A stretch of 64,000 nucleotides of DNA, taken from contig CM057147.1 of NCBI GenBank assembly GCA_029964075.1, positions 15,769,513 through 15,833,512 on the forward strand, given 5' to 3'. This stretch comes from Patiria pectinifera (Eukaryota; Echinodermata; Asteroidea; Valvatida; Asterinidae). A program made the position numbers and the translations under genes. Numbering within the stretch: the stretch's first letter is position 1; each line of letters starts with the position of its first letter. Below, in pieces: positions 11,201 to 23,160 of this stretch. The notes beneath the pieces are model-generated. The model was not told where the DNA came from. It was given only the letters and a program-made list of their open reading frames with translations, and ran no database searches.

Positions 11201-14200
11201 GATGGCTGACTGAAGTAAAGCTGTGCGTTATTCGTTCCAAAATTGTTCAGTGAGGACGGGGACGTCTTTGTTGCACTGCTGTAAGAGTTTTTCTGAGCTT
11301 TGGAAGCCACTGAGAAGGGGAACATGTTTGTGGAAGCAGTGCTATCTAAACTTGATATCTGCTGCTGCGTTGGCACACTAATTGTCTCAACCACTCCACT
11401 GGTGGCAATTTTCTCACCAGCTTTTTGTCCGCCTTGGGCAGTGTTTGTGATGGAGGAAATAGATTCTCCTAATTCAGACACTGAGGAATGACTAGACGAT
11501 CGATGAGTGTTCTGGGAAGGTTCGGCAACGGCTGCAGATACTCCAACATCTGACCCGACACGTTTGTGAAAAAGAAGGGATTCCTCCTTGATGACTTTGC
11601 TGTGTTCTGACCCCAGTGCAGAACTATCATCGCCAGCTTTGTCCGATTCGCTTGGTTCCTCTTGATCCTTTTTCTTCAACATTTTGTTCCATCTCTCCAG
11701 CATACTTCTGTCTTCGTCCGTCAGCATTTGGTGTTTGTCATCCTCTTGTGCCTCTTTTGTGTTTTTCTTGCCCTTTCCTTTGCCCTTCTTCTGTCGTTCA
11801 ATGGACCGACGGAGCTTCTGACGTCGTTTCTGTTCCCGTTCTCGTTGGCGGGCCACAGCGGTGACGGGAATTTTTCCACCACCTTTCTCAGCCTCAGATT
11901 CTGTGAAAACATAAAACCAACCCCAAAAAAATCATACTTCTGAAGTTCTTTGTGAATGCTTTCTGAATACCAGATGTGACAGCATCCTCCATTATTGCTT
12001 GATCTGCTTAGTATTACTGAAGAACACAAACACATCAAATTCCACGACACCGAAAATTGACTTAAAAAAAACCCATTGAAAAAAATGACCCGACACTACA
12101 GGCTAAAACAATCGTCTCCTGAAGACTAATTTCTCAATCTCTTTCAAACTGTACATGTGACTGCAGATGTCATGAGCCACTTGATGAGAAGAAGCAGGCA
12201 CATGAAGTCCTGCCAACTAAGTGTTTAACTAAACTCAGGAGTAAATACCCCAATTAGAAACAAAGAATCCTACTGTACCTTTTCTCATTTTATTCTTCAA
12301 TACCGACTGCCGTAGGGCTGCTTTGATCAGCTCCTTGGTGTCCTCAGAAATTGTCTTCTGACCTGTGCCCTCCACAACAACAGAGGGCAGAGGCTGCTTG
12401 GAACTGTTCAAACTGTCTTTCACCTGGGAACTTATTGTAACAGAATTCGTCTCTGCTCCTTGCCGTCGTGCACTCTTCATATCTACGTCCTGTGATTCTG
12501 ACGCAGAGGGTCCGATACTAGACCCATTGAGTGGTTCTTTCTGTTCGCCGTGGGCACTTTTCATTTCTACATCTTCTGAGATGGTGTTACTCGATGAGGC
12601 AGTGAGGGTTTTGAGTGTAGACATACCCTGGACTAGTCCATCCGTGTTACCTATTGCACTATTCTGGGCTGACCTGGTTGCACTTTTCATGTGCACATCG
12701 TTTGAGACACTAAGTGTTGACACGGCCATGACACTCAAAGTTTCTTCTGCCTCCGAAACCATTTTGTTGGGCTTTGCTTCTGGAGTAAGGAACTTCTTCT
12801 CGTCTGCAGGGATAGAGGGGACTTTAAAGATGCCCTCCTTTGGAGGGCACTTCACATCAGAGCTTTGTTTGGTGTCCGGAGGATTGGCAACTGGCAAGGT
12901 ATTGGCAGGCAAAACTGATGCAGCAGCCAGCTGCATTATTGCACTTTTGGTTTCTTGAAAGGCAGCTGAAGTGGCAGTGGCTGCTGTGGACGGTTTGACG
13001 ACGGAGACAGAGCCTGGAAACTTCTTCCCAGTGAAGAGTTTGGTTCTCTGGTATTTCAAAATCATCTTTCCAACATTTTGCCTGATCTGCTGCTTGGTGA
13101 GCTCATCCTGCTCAAAGGAGAAATCAAACGTCGGAAAGCATTCTGGCTCATCATCTGGATCATGATACTTGGCCAAGAAGGGATGCGAGAGAGCGTCCTT
13201 GACCGAGATTCTATCTGAGGGGTTGAAGACCAGCATCTTTGAGAGTAAGTCCTTCCCGTCTTCATCCAGGTTGGGGTACTTGTCTCTCAGGTTTGTGGAC
13301 TGCTTCCCGCCAAAGTTGCGGTGGAAGAAGTTAAAGATCTGGTCACTGTTTGTTGAGCGGAGTAGACTGTCCGGTGGCATCCCCAGGACCTCGATGATGA
13401 GAGTCAACTGATGCATGGGATTCTTGCCTGGAAATATCTGCTTGCGGCCCAACATCTCTGCAAAGATGCAGCCAACCGACCACATATCCACGGCGTAAGA
13501 GTAGTCGTCATTAGAAAACAGCAACTCCGGGGCGCGGTACCAGCGTGTGGCGACGTAAACGGTCATAAACATCTTGCGTTTGGAGTCGGCGTTTCCAGAC
13601 AGCCCCCTGGCCATTCCAAAATCGCCGATCTTGAGTTCACAGTTCTCGTTCACCAGGAGGTTGCTGGGCTTGAGGTCCCGGTGAACCACGTTGGCCGAGT
13701 GGATGTACTTCAGCCCCCGGAGGATCTGATACAGGAAGTAGCGGATGTGCTCCATGCTGACCGACTGCTGGGAGTGGATGATGTGGTGGAGATCACTCTC
13801 CATCAAATCCAGCACCACATAGACATCCCGGAAGTCATTCAGAGGTTCCTTGGGCATGAGGATCTCTCGGATCCCAATCACGTTCTCGTGCCGGAAGTGC
13901 CGCATGATCTTGAGCTCGCGGTAGGTTCGTTTGGCCGTGGTCAGCTCCTCAAAGGCATTTGGGATCTTCTTGATGGCCACTTTTTCTGAGGTTTTCTTGT
14001 GCGTTGCTGAGCACACAACTCCATAAGCACCTGGGGGGGGGGGTGGAATGGCAACATTTTACAAGATGAATGGCACGTAAAACAAGAAGTCTTCGTTGGT
14101 GCAAAATCACAGTACTGCAATGTCAGTGAACCCCACTATCTTAAAACAAAGTTATTTTTGTGTAAAATTTCAAATAAGTTTCAATTACACACAACTTTAA

Positions 14201-14616
14201 TAAATTGGCACGAAAACATAGTTTTGTGCCTTCTTGCGCATTTTTCATGGAAGTTTTTTCAAACAATTCAACTTTTACAGTTTGCACTGAGCTCTGCATT
14301 GGAAAAGAAAATACAAGTACATGACTCAAACATAGTGTTTTTCAAACATTTGCACCAACTTTGTTGCTTTTAGCAAGAATGATACAGACAAGCAAATTTT
14401 GAACACTAAAAATGTGTTCCAAAAATATACCTCAAATATATTTTTAAGATCGTTCTGTGATCCACACAAGTCCCACTTAATGTCCATGTTCTTCAAACGT
14501 GACCCACCTGTTCCAATGTTCTGGATTGCACGGTACTCCGAATTGTCCAGGTCAAAGCTCACGTCCAGACATTTGGTCTTGAAGGCCCTCAGGTTTCTTG
14601 CTGCTGCATGCTGCAT
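8269..14616 (-). CDS. MAPK7: ERK5-type mitogen-activated protein kinase (MAPK7), five coding exons
   Basis: Serine/threonine kinase that in animals is activated by MEK5 and signals to the nucleus. Exons on the minus strand: 14616-14508, 14030-12279, 11900-10830, 10502-10226, 8443-8269. All have GT-AG introns and compatible phases, totalling 3384 nt, about 1127 aa. The start ATG is the first after an in-frame stop. Kinase domain: Gly-rich loop GTGAYG 35-40, VAIKK Lys57, HRDLKPSN 153-160, DFG 173-175, and HPFLAKYHDPDDEPE as in ERK5. The activation loop reads FMTVYVATRWYRAPE, so TEY is TVY at 193-195. The long tail has a basic, NLS-like region from about residue 630, three D-V-x-M-K-S-A motifs, and a C-terminal SLLSDWLE...DLPGL segment like the vertebrate ERK5 transactivation end. 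At about 1127 aa it is longer than human ERK5 (about 816 aa). Confidence 0.93.
8629..8710. repeat. Dispersed repeat inside MAPK7 intron 4, copy 1
   Basis: The segment with 'gctgtacattgtatattccgagaaaacaat' and 'cgatcttgatttca' is matched at the right edge of the window (63905-64000). That edge copy has 'gctgtatatttcgagaaaacaac' and 'ggatctcgatttca'. The full element is probably longer, and the window truncates the second copy. Confidence 0.6.
9675..10192. mobile_element. Palindromic fold-back element in MAPK7 intron 4
   Basis: A near full-length palindrome. The ends are 'tgtgcagggtgagt' and 'actcaccctgtaca'. The arms pair along their whole length, for example 'ggatatgaaagccca' with 'ggctttcatatcc' and 'ccacggatcac' with 'gtgatccgtgg'. 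The short centre lies near 9940. No coding capacity. It is a non-autonomous fold-back transposon of unknown superfamily. Confidence 0.85.
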
Positions 14617-14846
14617 GACTGCTCTAGATAGTCTTAGACTGACCTAAGACTTGTCTGAAGAAAAAAAGGATAAAACCAGCGTTACTTTTCAATTGCACTT
14701 GTAACTCAATCTTGATCATGTTGATTGAAAAAACAACGTTCTGTAAACATGTAATGTATCCATGTAACAGGGGCAAATTTCAAGAAGCTGCTAACATGTA
14801 CACATGTTGTACATGTACATGTAGCTTCCTGAAAAATTGGAAAAAA

Positions 14847-15043
14847 TGCTGCTACCTGACGCCACTTCAGCGTTTGTGAACAAAGTCTACGAAGAGTCAA
14901 GAAAGTTTTCTAAGTATTTCCTAACAAAATTGGAAATGTTTCTCAGTCCCAGATTCATGTCTTATCATCATTTTTGCAATGACTGACCTTCATTGAGATG
15001 ATATACACATATATGAAGAGAAAAGTGGCATCGGGTTGCAACA
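14847..15043. mobile_element. MITE, TGTTGCAACC/TGCTGCTACC termini, copy 1
   Basis: The ends 'tgctgctacctgacgccactt' and 'aagtggcatcgggttgcaaca' are inverted. The interior block 'caaaattggaaatgtttctc' and 'agtcccagattcat' is repeated at 23769-23952 in the same orientation. About 197 bp, no coding capacity. Confidence 0.8.
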
Positions 15044-15155
15044 TTTTTTTCCCGATAAATTTAAAAAGACAGAAAAATCTACCCAGCAGATTAGGCAGCA
15101 GAAACATGTTATACCAGCCAAATATCACATGTACATGTACAGTACTGTTTATTAA

Positions 15156-15566
15156 CAACCCTAACTCCCTAGGCCTTTTTGCTAGGATGTAGCCTCAATC
15201 CTGCAAAATCCTCCAATTGGCCTCATGGAAAAATAGCATATAGCCTCAATCCTGCAAATTCCTCCGTTATTTCTTGAATATGGTCAATGGAGGGATGACC
15301 ACTGCCTGAATCCTGCAAATTCCTCCAGCTATGTCTGTCAATAGGCTGAGGCAGAGGCAGTGACATTCTGGAGCAGTGCGGAGGATGTCAAGTATAATCA
15401 AGGACTAAATTTATGCACGGCTGAGCATAAACAACACAAGGTCCGGCCCAAGACCTTGACACAGTGCGTACTCCTAAATCAGCAACGCACTTTTGCCACG
15501 TAACCTCAATCCTGCAAGTTCCTCCAATTTGCAAAAAGGATTTTGGAGGATTCAGGGCGGTTAGGG
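15156..15566. mobile_element. TTAA-flanked element with internal CCTCAATCCTGCAAA repeats
   Basis: Inverted ends 'caaccctaactccct' and 'ggcggttaggg' sit between TTAA at 15152-15155 and TTAA at 15567-15570. Inside, a roughly 22-bp unit 'cctcaatcctgcaaattcct' recurs near 15193, 15244, 15305 and 15504, with an inverted trace near 15546. TTAA plus CCCT ends suggests a piggyBac-type MITE (inference). Confidence 0.65.
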
Positions 15567-17661
15567 TTAAGACTTGTTGTTGTCAGCTGGTTTTTTTTGC
15601 TAAGTTTGTAAATGTGATAAGCATTTATTCTCTGCTTCTTTAAGGAGTGGCATGAAACTGGGCCCAGGAGTTAAGCTTCGGAAGTCCAATTCACGGGGAC
15701 ACCACGTTAACAATTCATAACACTGGTCATGACATTGTCAGATTAGAAGACAGGAAACAGGAAATTAGTAATCACCTGATAATTCCGTGTGTGTTGTCAC
15801 TATCTACTTCAAGAACTGTAAAAAAATCGTACAGTTCTCTGGAAGTAGTCACTATCTATGGTTTGGATGAGGTTTACTTTTTCAGTGTTTTTCTAAACTA
15901 TCGAATAGGGTCATTAGGCATCTAAACATTAAAAGAAGATGGTTACACAAGCCATTTTGGAACAATATGTAATCACCCTACGAAGTAAACGAAAGAGAGG
16001 CCTGTTTTTTTTCTTTCTAGTACATAGCAGTGAAAGTGCATTGAGGAAAAACCGGAATCCTCAACCATGGACATTATGGAGCAATCAAACTCAAGGACAG
16101 GGAGTGTCAAAATGTACAGGATTACATGACCATGATGATAACTGAACATGGGAATAGTCACACAAAGCCAAAGGCAGAGTTTATTTATTTATTTACTTAG
16201 GCCTAGACTCTAGACTAGAGCCTATTTCTTATTTACCTGGGTGATCCATTCAGTGAGAAAATGGATGATGATCCCAGTTCACACAAAATTATTAAACATG
16301 TTAAACATGTTAAAACACAATTAAAATATTAATAAGAGAACAATGTAAGAATGTATGAGTTAGTAAACATTCTGTATATAAATAGCATTCATTCAATATA
16401 TGGACGTACGTGCATGTTGACAGCGTTATTTAGCGGACATGCATGGCGCGCGCGGAGAACACAATTCACAAAACGTTGTGCCCACCGTTATTTATCGGAT
16501 TAATCTGGATCTCAATGTTAATAAATTCGACCAATATATGTGACAAAAAGAACATCACTCACTGCTGATATACAGATGTTTTCCAGGATAAACTAGTCGG
16601 AGTGTTTACAATCATGGAGCAAGGAATACGGGAACGCGAATATCCTCCATTTTTATACTGGCTACTTGCTGTTGCTAAAAATAGAACGTCTGGTGTATGT
16701 CGTAATGCGCTATGCGTGGTTATGAATTATTCATATTGACCTACCCATAATGCATTTTTGTGTGTACAATAAATCCACGACATGACTGAACTGGAACAGG
16801 TAAATTGCCATTAATAAAAAATGATCTTATCTCAAGAAAGTTACGCAATGATGCCTATTTTGTCAAACTGAACTTATGTTAAGGCTAATAAGTCATATCA
16901 TGTGTGTCCTACCATCAATTTAAGATGACCATTCATTGGCAAAAACGACGGGAAACATGTTAGTGTTAGTTACTACATGTACTAAACCACTTCTTGCCCA
17001 CTCAAATTTAGTCATGCTCATTTCGCACAAAAACAATGTCATTGACATTGCACAATACAGTACTGCGCGTGCGGAAGTAGTAGTACTACTACTATTAAAA
17101 AAAAAAAGGAACATTGACTTTACTTTCAGTCACTGCATTGTGGGATAATCATATAAACCACAAAGGGTGGTGCTTTGTTGTAATCATAAAGTTAAACAAA
17201 GAAATTGACTGGAGTGGGATTTACAGTCAAGTGTATATGCTAGCCTAAAAAAATAAGGGACAATAGTATGTAGCCTACTAAACATGCTAAAAAAAAAGTA
17301 TGATTGAAATTTGTGGACATAATCTTTTACTACTCCTAGAACTACTACGTGGAGCATCATAGTTCTAGGAGTAATCTTTTACACTAGGAAATGTTTCTCA
17401 ATCTCAAAGTCATTCTTACCTTTTATCATTCATAATTTCAAATCAAGCTATTATTTCACTTTTTTATTATTTTTTTTTCACGTCTTACCGTGGAAATGAA
17501 TGACTATTTTATTTTGTAATTACATGTAAATGCAATGTAGAGGCCATACATGTAGATAACATATAGATTTGGGCCAGGATACGGCATTCTACCCCTAATC
17601 AATTCTTGGGGAAATTGGATTTTGGTTGGCATTTTTCAAAATGAGCTAATTCAAAAGTTGG

Positions 17662-17869
17662 GGCCAAGTAAAAAATAAATAAACCAGTTTCTTGTCCCCG
17701 CCTACTCACTTTTTCTGACCGAGTTCTTTTTTTTTCCTTTTCTTTTTTCATTCATACATTTGCAATATTTGTAAATATATTGTCGATTTATTGTCTTCTT
17801 CATTTGTTTCTAACAAAAAAAAGAAAAGGAAAAAAGTGCGCCCGCCTCCTTACATTTTTTTACTTGGCC
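17662..17869. mobile_element. MITE with GGCCAAGTAAAA termini
   Basis: The ends 'ggccaagtaaaaaat' and 'ttttttacttggcc' are inverted, and 'cttgtccccgcc' / 'gcgcccgcctcc' lie just inside. The copy at 24478-24717 has matching ends. A diverged relative is at 60828-61195. Confidence 0.7.
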
Positions 17870-18183
17870 TTAAAGTATTAGTTGAAGTAACTATGACGCA
17901 AGTGGAAATTTTTATAAAGTGTTTTGATGCATTGAACTCAGCTGTATAGGGTGTCCTGGCAAAGTTGAGTGATATGGTGTCTGATTGGTTTTTTTTTTTT
18001 TATCTTTCTATTTTTTTTTATAGATTTTTGGGACTCACCCTTCCGAAGAGTGAAGTAATAAGCTCTAACTATGCACCTTCGAGGCTGACACCAAAAAATC
18101 TCTGGAGCTTGAATAGGGCAGCCTTTTGGCCAGACCCGTAAGATGATTAGTGGCATCCCGCCACATCAGTGGGGGAGCTTACC

Positions 18184-20177
18184 ATGGACTCAGAATCTCA
18201 GAGCCTGACCAGCAGCCCTGGCATTTCCTCGGAGTTTTACGAGCCTGACCCGTCGAGGAGCGACAACAACAACAACAACAGAGGGACGAGCCCTGGGGTG
18301 GGCCCTGAAGATCTGTATTCGTCGCCTTCATCGTCAAGCAGCGATCGAGACACTCAATTTTCCCCTGAGAACTATCAAGATGAGGAGTTCTATGGAAAGT
18401 TGAAGGTTAGAATTGTTTCCAATTTCTTTTTCAAAATGGGGGAGGATTGTGAAGTTCATAAGTTTGATATGTATGCCAATATATTATCTAGTTTGTTTTG
18501 GAAGGGGTGTTATTCTTCACATTTTACTCTCCTCGTACCTTCGCCGGGAGTTTGGGGATATATCCTACATTTCTATTATTTTTAAATTAATTTGAGCAGC
18601 TTTTACCAAGTTGTTACGCTCCCCTCCAAACTTTCAAAATTTGTCAATTCCAGATCTGATTCTTTCCCAAAGTTGTTTGAAAATTAGGCCCTTATTAAAA
18701 CAAATACTTTTAAACACATCTTATCCCACTTACCCATGTTTTTGTCTTGAACTGTTGCTAAAAGCAAAGTTCCTTGTCCAGCTAATCTGGTTTTCTAAAA
18801 GAGGGACCTGAGTTGCTTTCAGTAGGCAATTTGGCATCAAGTACTATGTAAAGAAGTAATTGCTTGACCCGTCTGTGGAATTTGCCACAGGTCAAAGTTC
18901 GCAGGGACGGCAAGAAACTCACCGAGAAGAAACGGCGTCAGGACCTGCAGCAGCAGTACGGCAACCTCAGAATGTTGGTGCCAGGGTTGCAAGATGTGGA
19001 GGGTCGCACGCCATTCTCAAGGAATGTTATACTCAAAAACGGTAAGTGCAGAAAGCTTTGGTGGGAAATTGAAACAAATTTCAAATTAATACTGATAAAA
19101 TAACTACTTAAATTGCATTTAAATAAGAGCTTGAAAAACATTTTAAATCATAAAATAAACCAAATTGGGTATCTGACTAGGTTCCATGGCTTCTGACTAG
19201 TGCGTCGTGAGAAAAAAAAAATTTTTTTTTAGAACGCCAACATAGGATAGTGAGCTCGAATGGTAAAGCATTATTACAGTGTTTCTAAGGTCAAAGGTTC
19301 ACCAAATATTGAATTCTAAATCAGACGAAAATATACATTTTCAAATTATTTTTGTTTAGAAACAAAATTGTGGTGTTTTTGTGTGTGTTATGCAGCACTG
19401 CATTACATTGAACAGCTGAAGGTCTCTGTGAGTTCTTCCCTCCACCTGGCAAATGAACTGCGACTTGAACAAGAATACAACCACCAGCTGGAAAGGGAAT
19501 GGCAAATGTGGCGAAAAAAAGTAGAGGATTTGAGGTGAGTATCATGCATGTTCATACCAACATTAAAAACCCTCCTTTTAAAAGTTAAGAAAATTTAGGC
19601 CTTTCTAAAAAACTTTAAAATGTGTGTTTGTATTGTTAAAGATTATAACAAAACAAGCACAAAGTGAAAGAAAGGGCTTGTTTTGTTTTACAAGCACTAT
19701 TTCATAATCTGTGCAAAAGCAGACCAAATTTCGTAGCATCAACAACTTTGGCTTGATTCATTAGGGTAAGAGCGACTTTCACAATTAAACTACAGTTGTT
19801 GACATCATGAAATTCGCTTTGCATTCATTTTCACTAGAAGTACGTCTCAACCGTACCTTATGAATCAACTTTACTCAAACATTTGTCGAGTATCAAGTGG
19901 GCACTTTCTCCAAAACGATTTTTACCCGGAAAACATTTAACTTTTTAAATTAGTATCTCTCCCTACTGATCAAATTGAGACCAATTTATCATTAAAAAAT
20001 AACAAAATCTTGATGTTTTCATGTTTGTACAGGAAAAAGAAACAACGAAAATCACAGACAGACAAACCAGCTGCTCAACAGTTGCATCCAGATATGCTAA
20101 ACGACATGACATCACAACATGGTCAGTCCAAATGGCCACCTCAGCACCAATCAAACAACTTGCAGACAATCACATGA
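18184..20177 (+). CDS. Small basic helix-loop-helix protein, Myc-like helices, four exons
   Basis: Predicted nuclear DNA-binding/dimerising protein of about 218 aa. Exons: 18184-18405, 18891-19041, 19396-19534, 20033-20177 (657 nt, phases consistent, TGA stop). ATG 18184 sits in a good context (ttaccATGg). Residues 1-74 are Ser/Asn/acid-rich with a run of five Asn. The bHLH spans about 77-137. The basic region ends E-K-K-R-R, helix 1 is QDLQQQYGNLRMLVP, a loop follows, and helix 2 is NVILKNALHYIEQL, closest to Myc-type helix 2 (VVILKKA...YI). The expected basic-region His is Lys here. After helix 2 comes a helical, charged segment (about 138-175) without a clean leucine zipper, then a lysine-rich patch KKKQRK and a Gln/His-rich tail. 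The family is uncertain (Myc/Max network or a lineage-specific bHLH). Confidence 0.8.
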
Positions 20178-23160
20178 CATGCAGCTATTGCATAATTCAT
20201 CAACCACTATGCAAAATGTCTTCAGAACTATGTAGTTAACAAAACAGTTTCAGAATTATATATGTGACCGGCTCCACAAAAAAGGGTATTAAGTCGCGCT
20301 GTGCATTATTGTGTAATGGCCTGCTCACTGTTGACAGGGTGAAAATCTTGTAAAAATGTGATTTTCATTTTTTGTCATGAATGACATCTTTACTGCCTAC
20401 AGTTTCAGGGTGCATTCACAGAAATGTTGATTTTGATAAATAAAGTAGGAAAAAAACTACCATTTTATGTGCATCGTTCTGTTGTTCTACAACAGAGCCA
20501 GCTATTTCAAAGCCTGTGTTCTCAGTTATACAATTCACACTCCAAGGAAGTAATTATTATACAAATAAGTCATGTCTCCAGAACGGGAGAAGCTATGGAG
20601 CTCTATAATATATACCAAATGAAAAGCGTTGCGGGCTTTCCAACCATGTATATAACTCAATTTCACTTTTTTTCACGACGTAATACCCTTTTTTGTGGAG
20701 CCGGTCACATATTATTACATTGGTGGTATGCCTAAGAGACATCTACTTTGTTGTTCTCTCCATCCTTATTAAAACTGAAAGATTTGGATACTTGGAACTA
20801 AAGTTTTTCTATGCAAATTCTCATCTTGTTTCTGGTCTTTTTTAAGTGGAATGTGTTTTATTAAGGTGAGAATTATTCAACGTACTTACAATGCAAAGCG
20901 GACACTTTTTGTGAAATAGATTTATGTGTCCTGTAAAGGTGGCAAGGTGGGTTTAAATATTGTTGAAATATGAAGTGCACTTAATTGAATTTTTGCGTTA
21001 AAAAATGTGCCTTATCTGTCGTTAATTGTTTGATGAACATTCTGGCAATGGTTGGTTTGAAAAATTATTGTGTGAAGACTAAAGGCAGTGAGAAAGCAAT
21101 TGGTATTCATTTGGAAATGGAATATTAAATTTTCAGGGATGTATTTACTTCTGTACAGTCTAGCACACCTGTTTAAAAAGGGATGTTTTTACAAACGAAG
21201 AATAAAAATAAGATGGATGTTTTTCTCAGAATCGAGCGCGTCTGGTCAAGTTGGTCAACAAGTCCAACTACATAATACACATTTCCCTTCACAGTACTGT
21301 TTTGTGTGTTGCACTTGGCTTTCCCATTCCTGTGATTGCAGGACAATGAAATATTTTTGGGCATCAAGTCTCGGTAAAATCATGGAGCATTTTCTCAGGA
21401 AACAATATTTTTTTTGTATTCAATTTGCATAGTATGGCAGTTTTCGACTTTCCAAATTAGTTTGTACTTTTGATTTGTTCTAAATAATTGGTCATACATA
21501 TGAGTCTCGAAGGATTTATTTTTCGTGATTTGGATCTTAGAAAAGGTTCAAAGTTGTCAAAAATGATTTGCTTGTTAAAAAAATTGTTAAGACTCTTTCC
21601 ATTTTACCATAAACTGCAGGATATATAGCAATATCTGATTCTGTACTTAAAGTTGTTCTAAACTAAATTGGCCGCATTGAAGTTTGTTTTTCGACATGTT
21701 GGCCTTTTATTGTTCAAACAAAGTCCCACTTAAAGAAACCTTGATTTGTTGCTCTTTCCGTTGATTTTGGTTAGACATTTAATCAGAAAAAACTTACTGT
21801 TAAACAGTTTAAGTTATGATATGCTTCACCATGTTGTTTTTGTTATTGTAATCTATATTTGCATTCTACTTCTGTAAATTTTGGGTTGTAGCATCATTTT
21901 GTATATACTTTGTGACGTGTGATGCTTTTTCTAAAATCTCTCTGAAATATAGTTTACTTTGTCTTTCAAATTACTGCCTTTCAAATCGAAATATGTGGTT
22001 TAAATACACAAAGAAATATTTTCGTATGAACAAAATATGTGGACACTAAGTACTTGAACCGGCATTTTTATTTAAAATAAGTACAGGTATTCAAACGTTC
22101 ATCAAAACTGAAAAATTCTAAATTCCTTCCATGTGAACAGGTGTTTTTGTTGATCACTGCTGACACAATTCTCGTATGCAACTCAGTTGGTTTATATTTG
22201 AAATCCAAATATTGGCGTGTTGATCACATTTTCTGTATGGTATCTTATAATAGAGGTGGTTGATGTATATTTAAATGGTTTGATTCGCAAAATGTGATAA
22301 TTGTAGTCAAGTCTTTTTTTTACCATAATTTAGACCTTTCAGGGCCTTTTTTTAACTGTTTATTAATGTCTTTCACAGGAACAGATATTTGTATAATTTG
22401 TGCCTTTTGATAACAAGTGCCTTGCATCGTACATGATTTCAACAAATTGTCTTGTTTTGGTTTTTGTACTGAGATCTTTTCTTAAAAAAAGTGCTTTGTA
22501 TGTATGCAAATATAAGTTTTCATTAAAATAACAAAGGTTAGTCTTATTAAGTCAGATGGTGTCCTTTCAATTTTTATTTGCATAGTCCCTGAACGCGGGC
22601 ATTTGAGGCTCAACATACAAAGTATTTGCACTTTGGTGCCGTCACTTTTGAGGTTTCAAGCTGTTACATTATGCGCCTATCAAATGTCCCCCATTGCCCC
22701 AGGTCTGATGTCGGGATTTGGTCACGTTTTTCATGCCTCAGGGTGGGGATTTTGGTTACTCAAATTATATTGTTAACATTGGCGTGCTACATGGAAATGC
22801 ATTTACTAGTGTGCCCCACGTTTTGTAGGATTAAAGGCTTCTGAATGATTCTAAAGCTAGGGATGAAGCCGATGCTGGAAACGAATCAAGATTTCGAAAA
22901 CACCCAAAACATTTCTTGGCACCAGGTCACTTGAGGTCGCTGTTTATAAACACGTGTAATAATTTTCTTATGTCATTTTGCCGGGCGGGCCGGACGGTGC
23001 CGATCAATCGATCGATGGCATGGTGCAGTACGGTCGATGTATCTTGTCAGTAGAAAGAACTAGATATATATACCGGTAGATTTAGATAAAATCTGGTGAC
23101 AATCAGAGTGATTAAATCACCATACGGTACACAGGTGTTAATTGCTGCAGCGTGATAACG
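20178..23160. other. Long AT-rich 3' region / intergenic
   Basis: No coding exon recognised. A candidate AATAAA for the bHLH gene is at 20438-20443, but it lies inside the MITE at 20263-20709. The later AT-rich, T-run-rich sequence to about 22550 looks like a long 3' UTR, and a real transcript could extend that far. That is inference from composition only. Confidence 0.4.
20263..20709. mobile_element. MITE with TGTGACCGGCTCCACAAAAA termini, TA target site
   Basis: Inverted ends 'tgtgaccggctccacaaaa' and 'ttttgtggagccggtcaca' extend about 30 bp (through 'gggtatta' / 'taataccc'). They are bounded by TA at 20261-20262 and TA at 20710-20711, as expected for a Tc1/mariner-type insertion. It starts 86 bp after the bHLH stop codon, so it probably lies in that gene's 3' UTR and supplies one of its possible AATAAA signals. 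Confidence 0.85.

Larger units (their letters stand above)
14617..18183. other. Gene-free interval
   Basis: Between the MAPK7 start and the bHLH gene, which are divergently oriented, I see no coding exon. The interval holds the repeats at 14847-15043, 15156-15566 and 17662-17869, a short hairpin near 17331-17372, and AT-rich sequence. It should contain both promoters, but I could not pick a convincing core promoter. Confidence 0.55.

Noticed and set aside
12365-12958. Plus-strand open frame of 197 codons
   Set aside because: Antisense to the Ser/Thr-rich MAPK7 tail; open by composition only.
13411-13989. Plus-strand open frame of 192 codons
   Set aside because: It is antisense to the MAPK7 kinase exon, which encodes all kinase motifs on the other strand.
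15556-15570. Telomere-like TTAGGG near element ends
   Set aside because: Only one or two copies at transposon termini; it is not a telomeric array.
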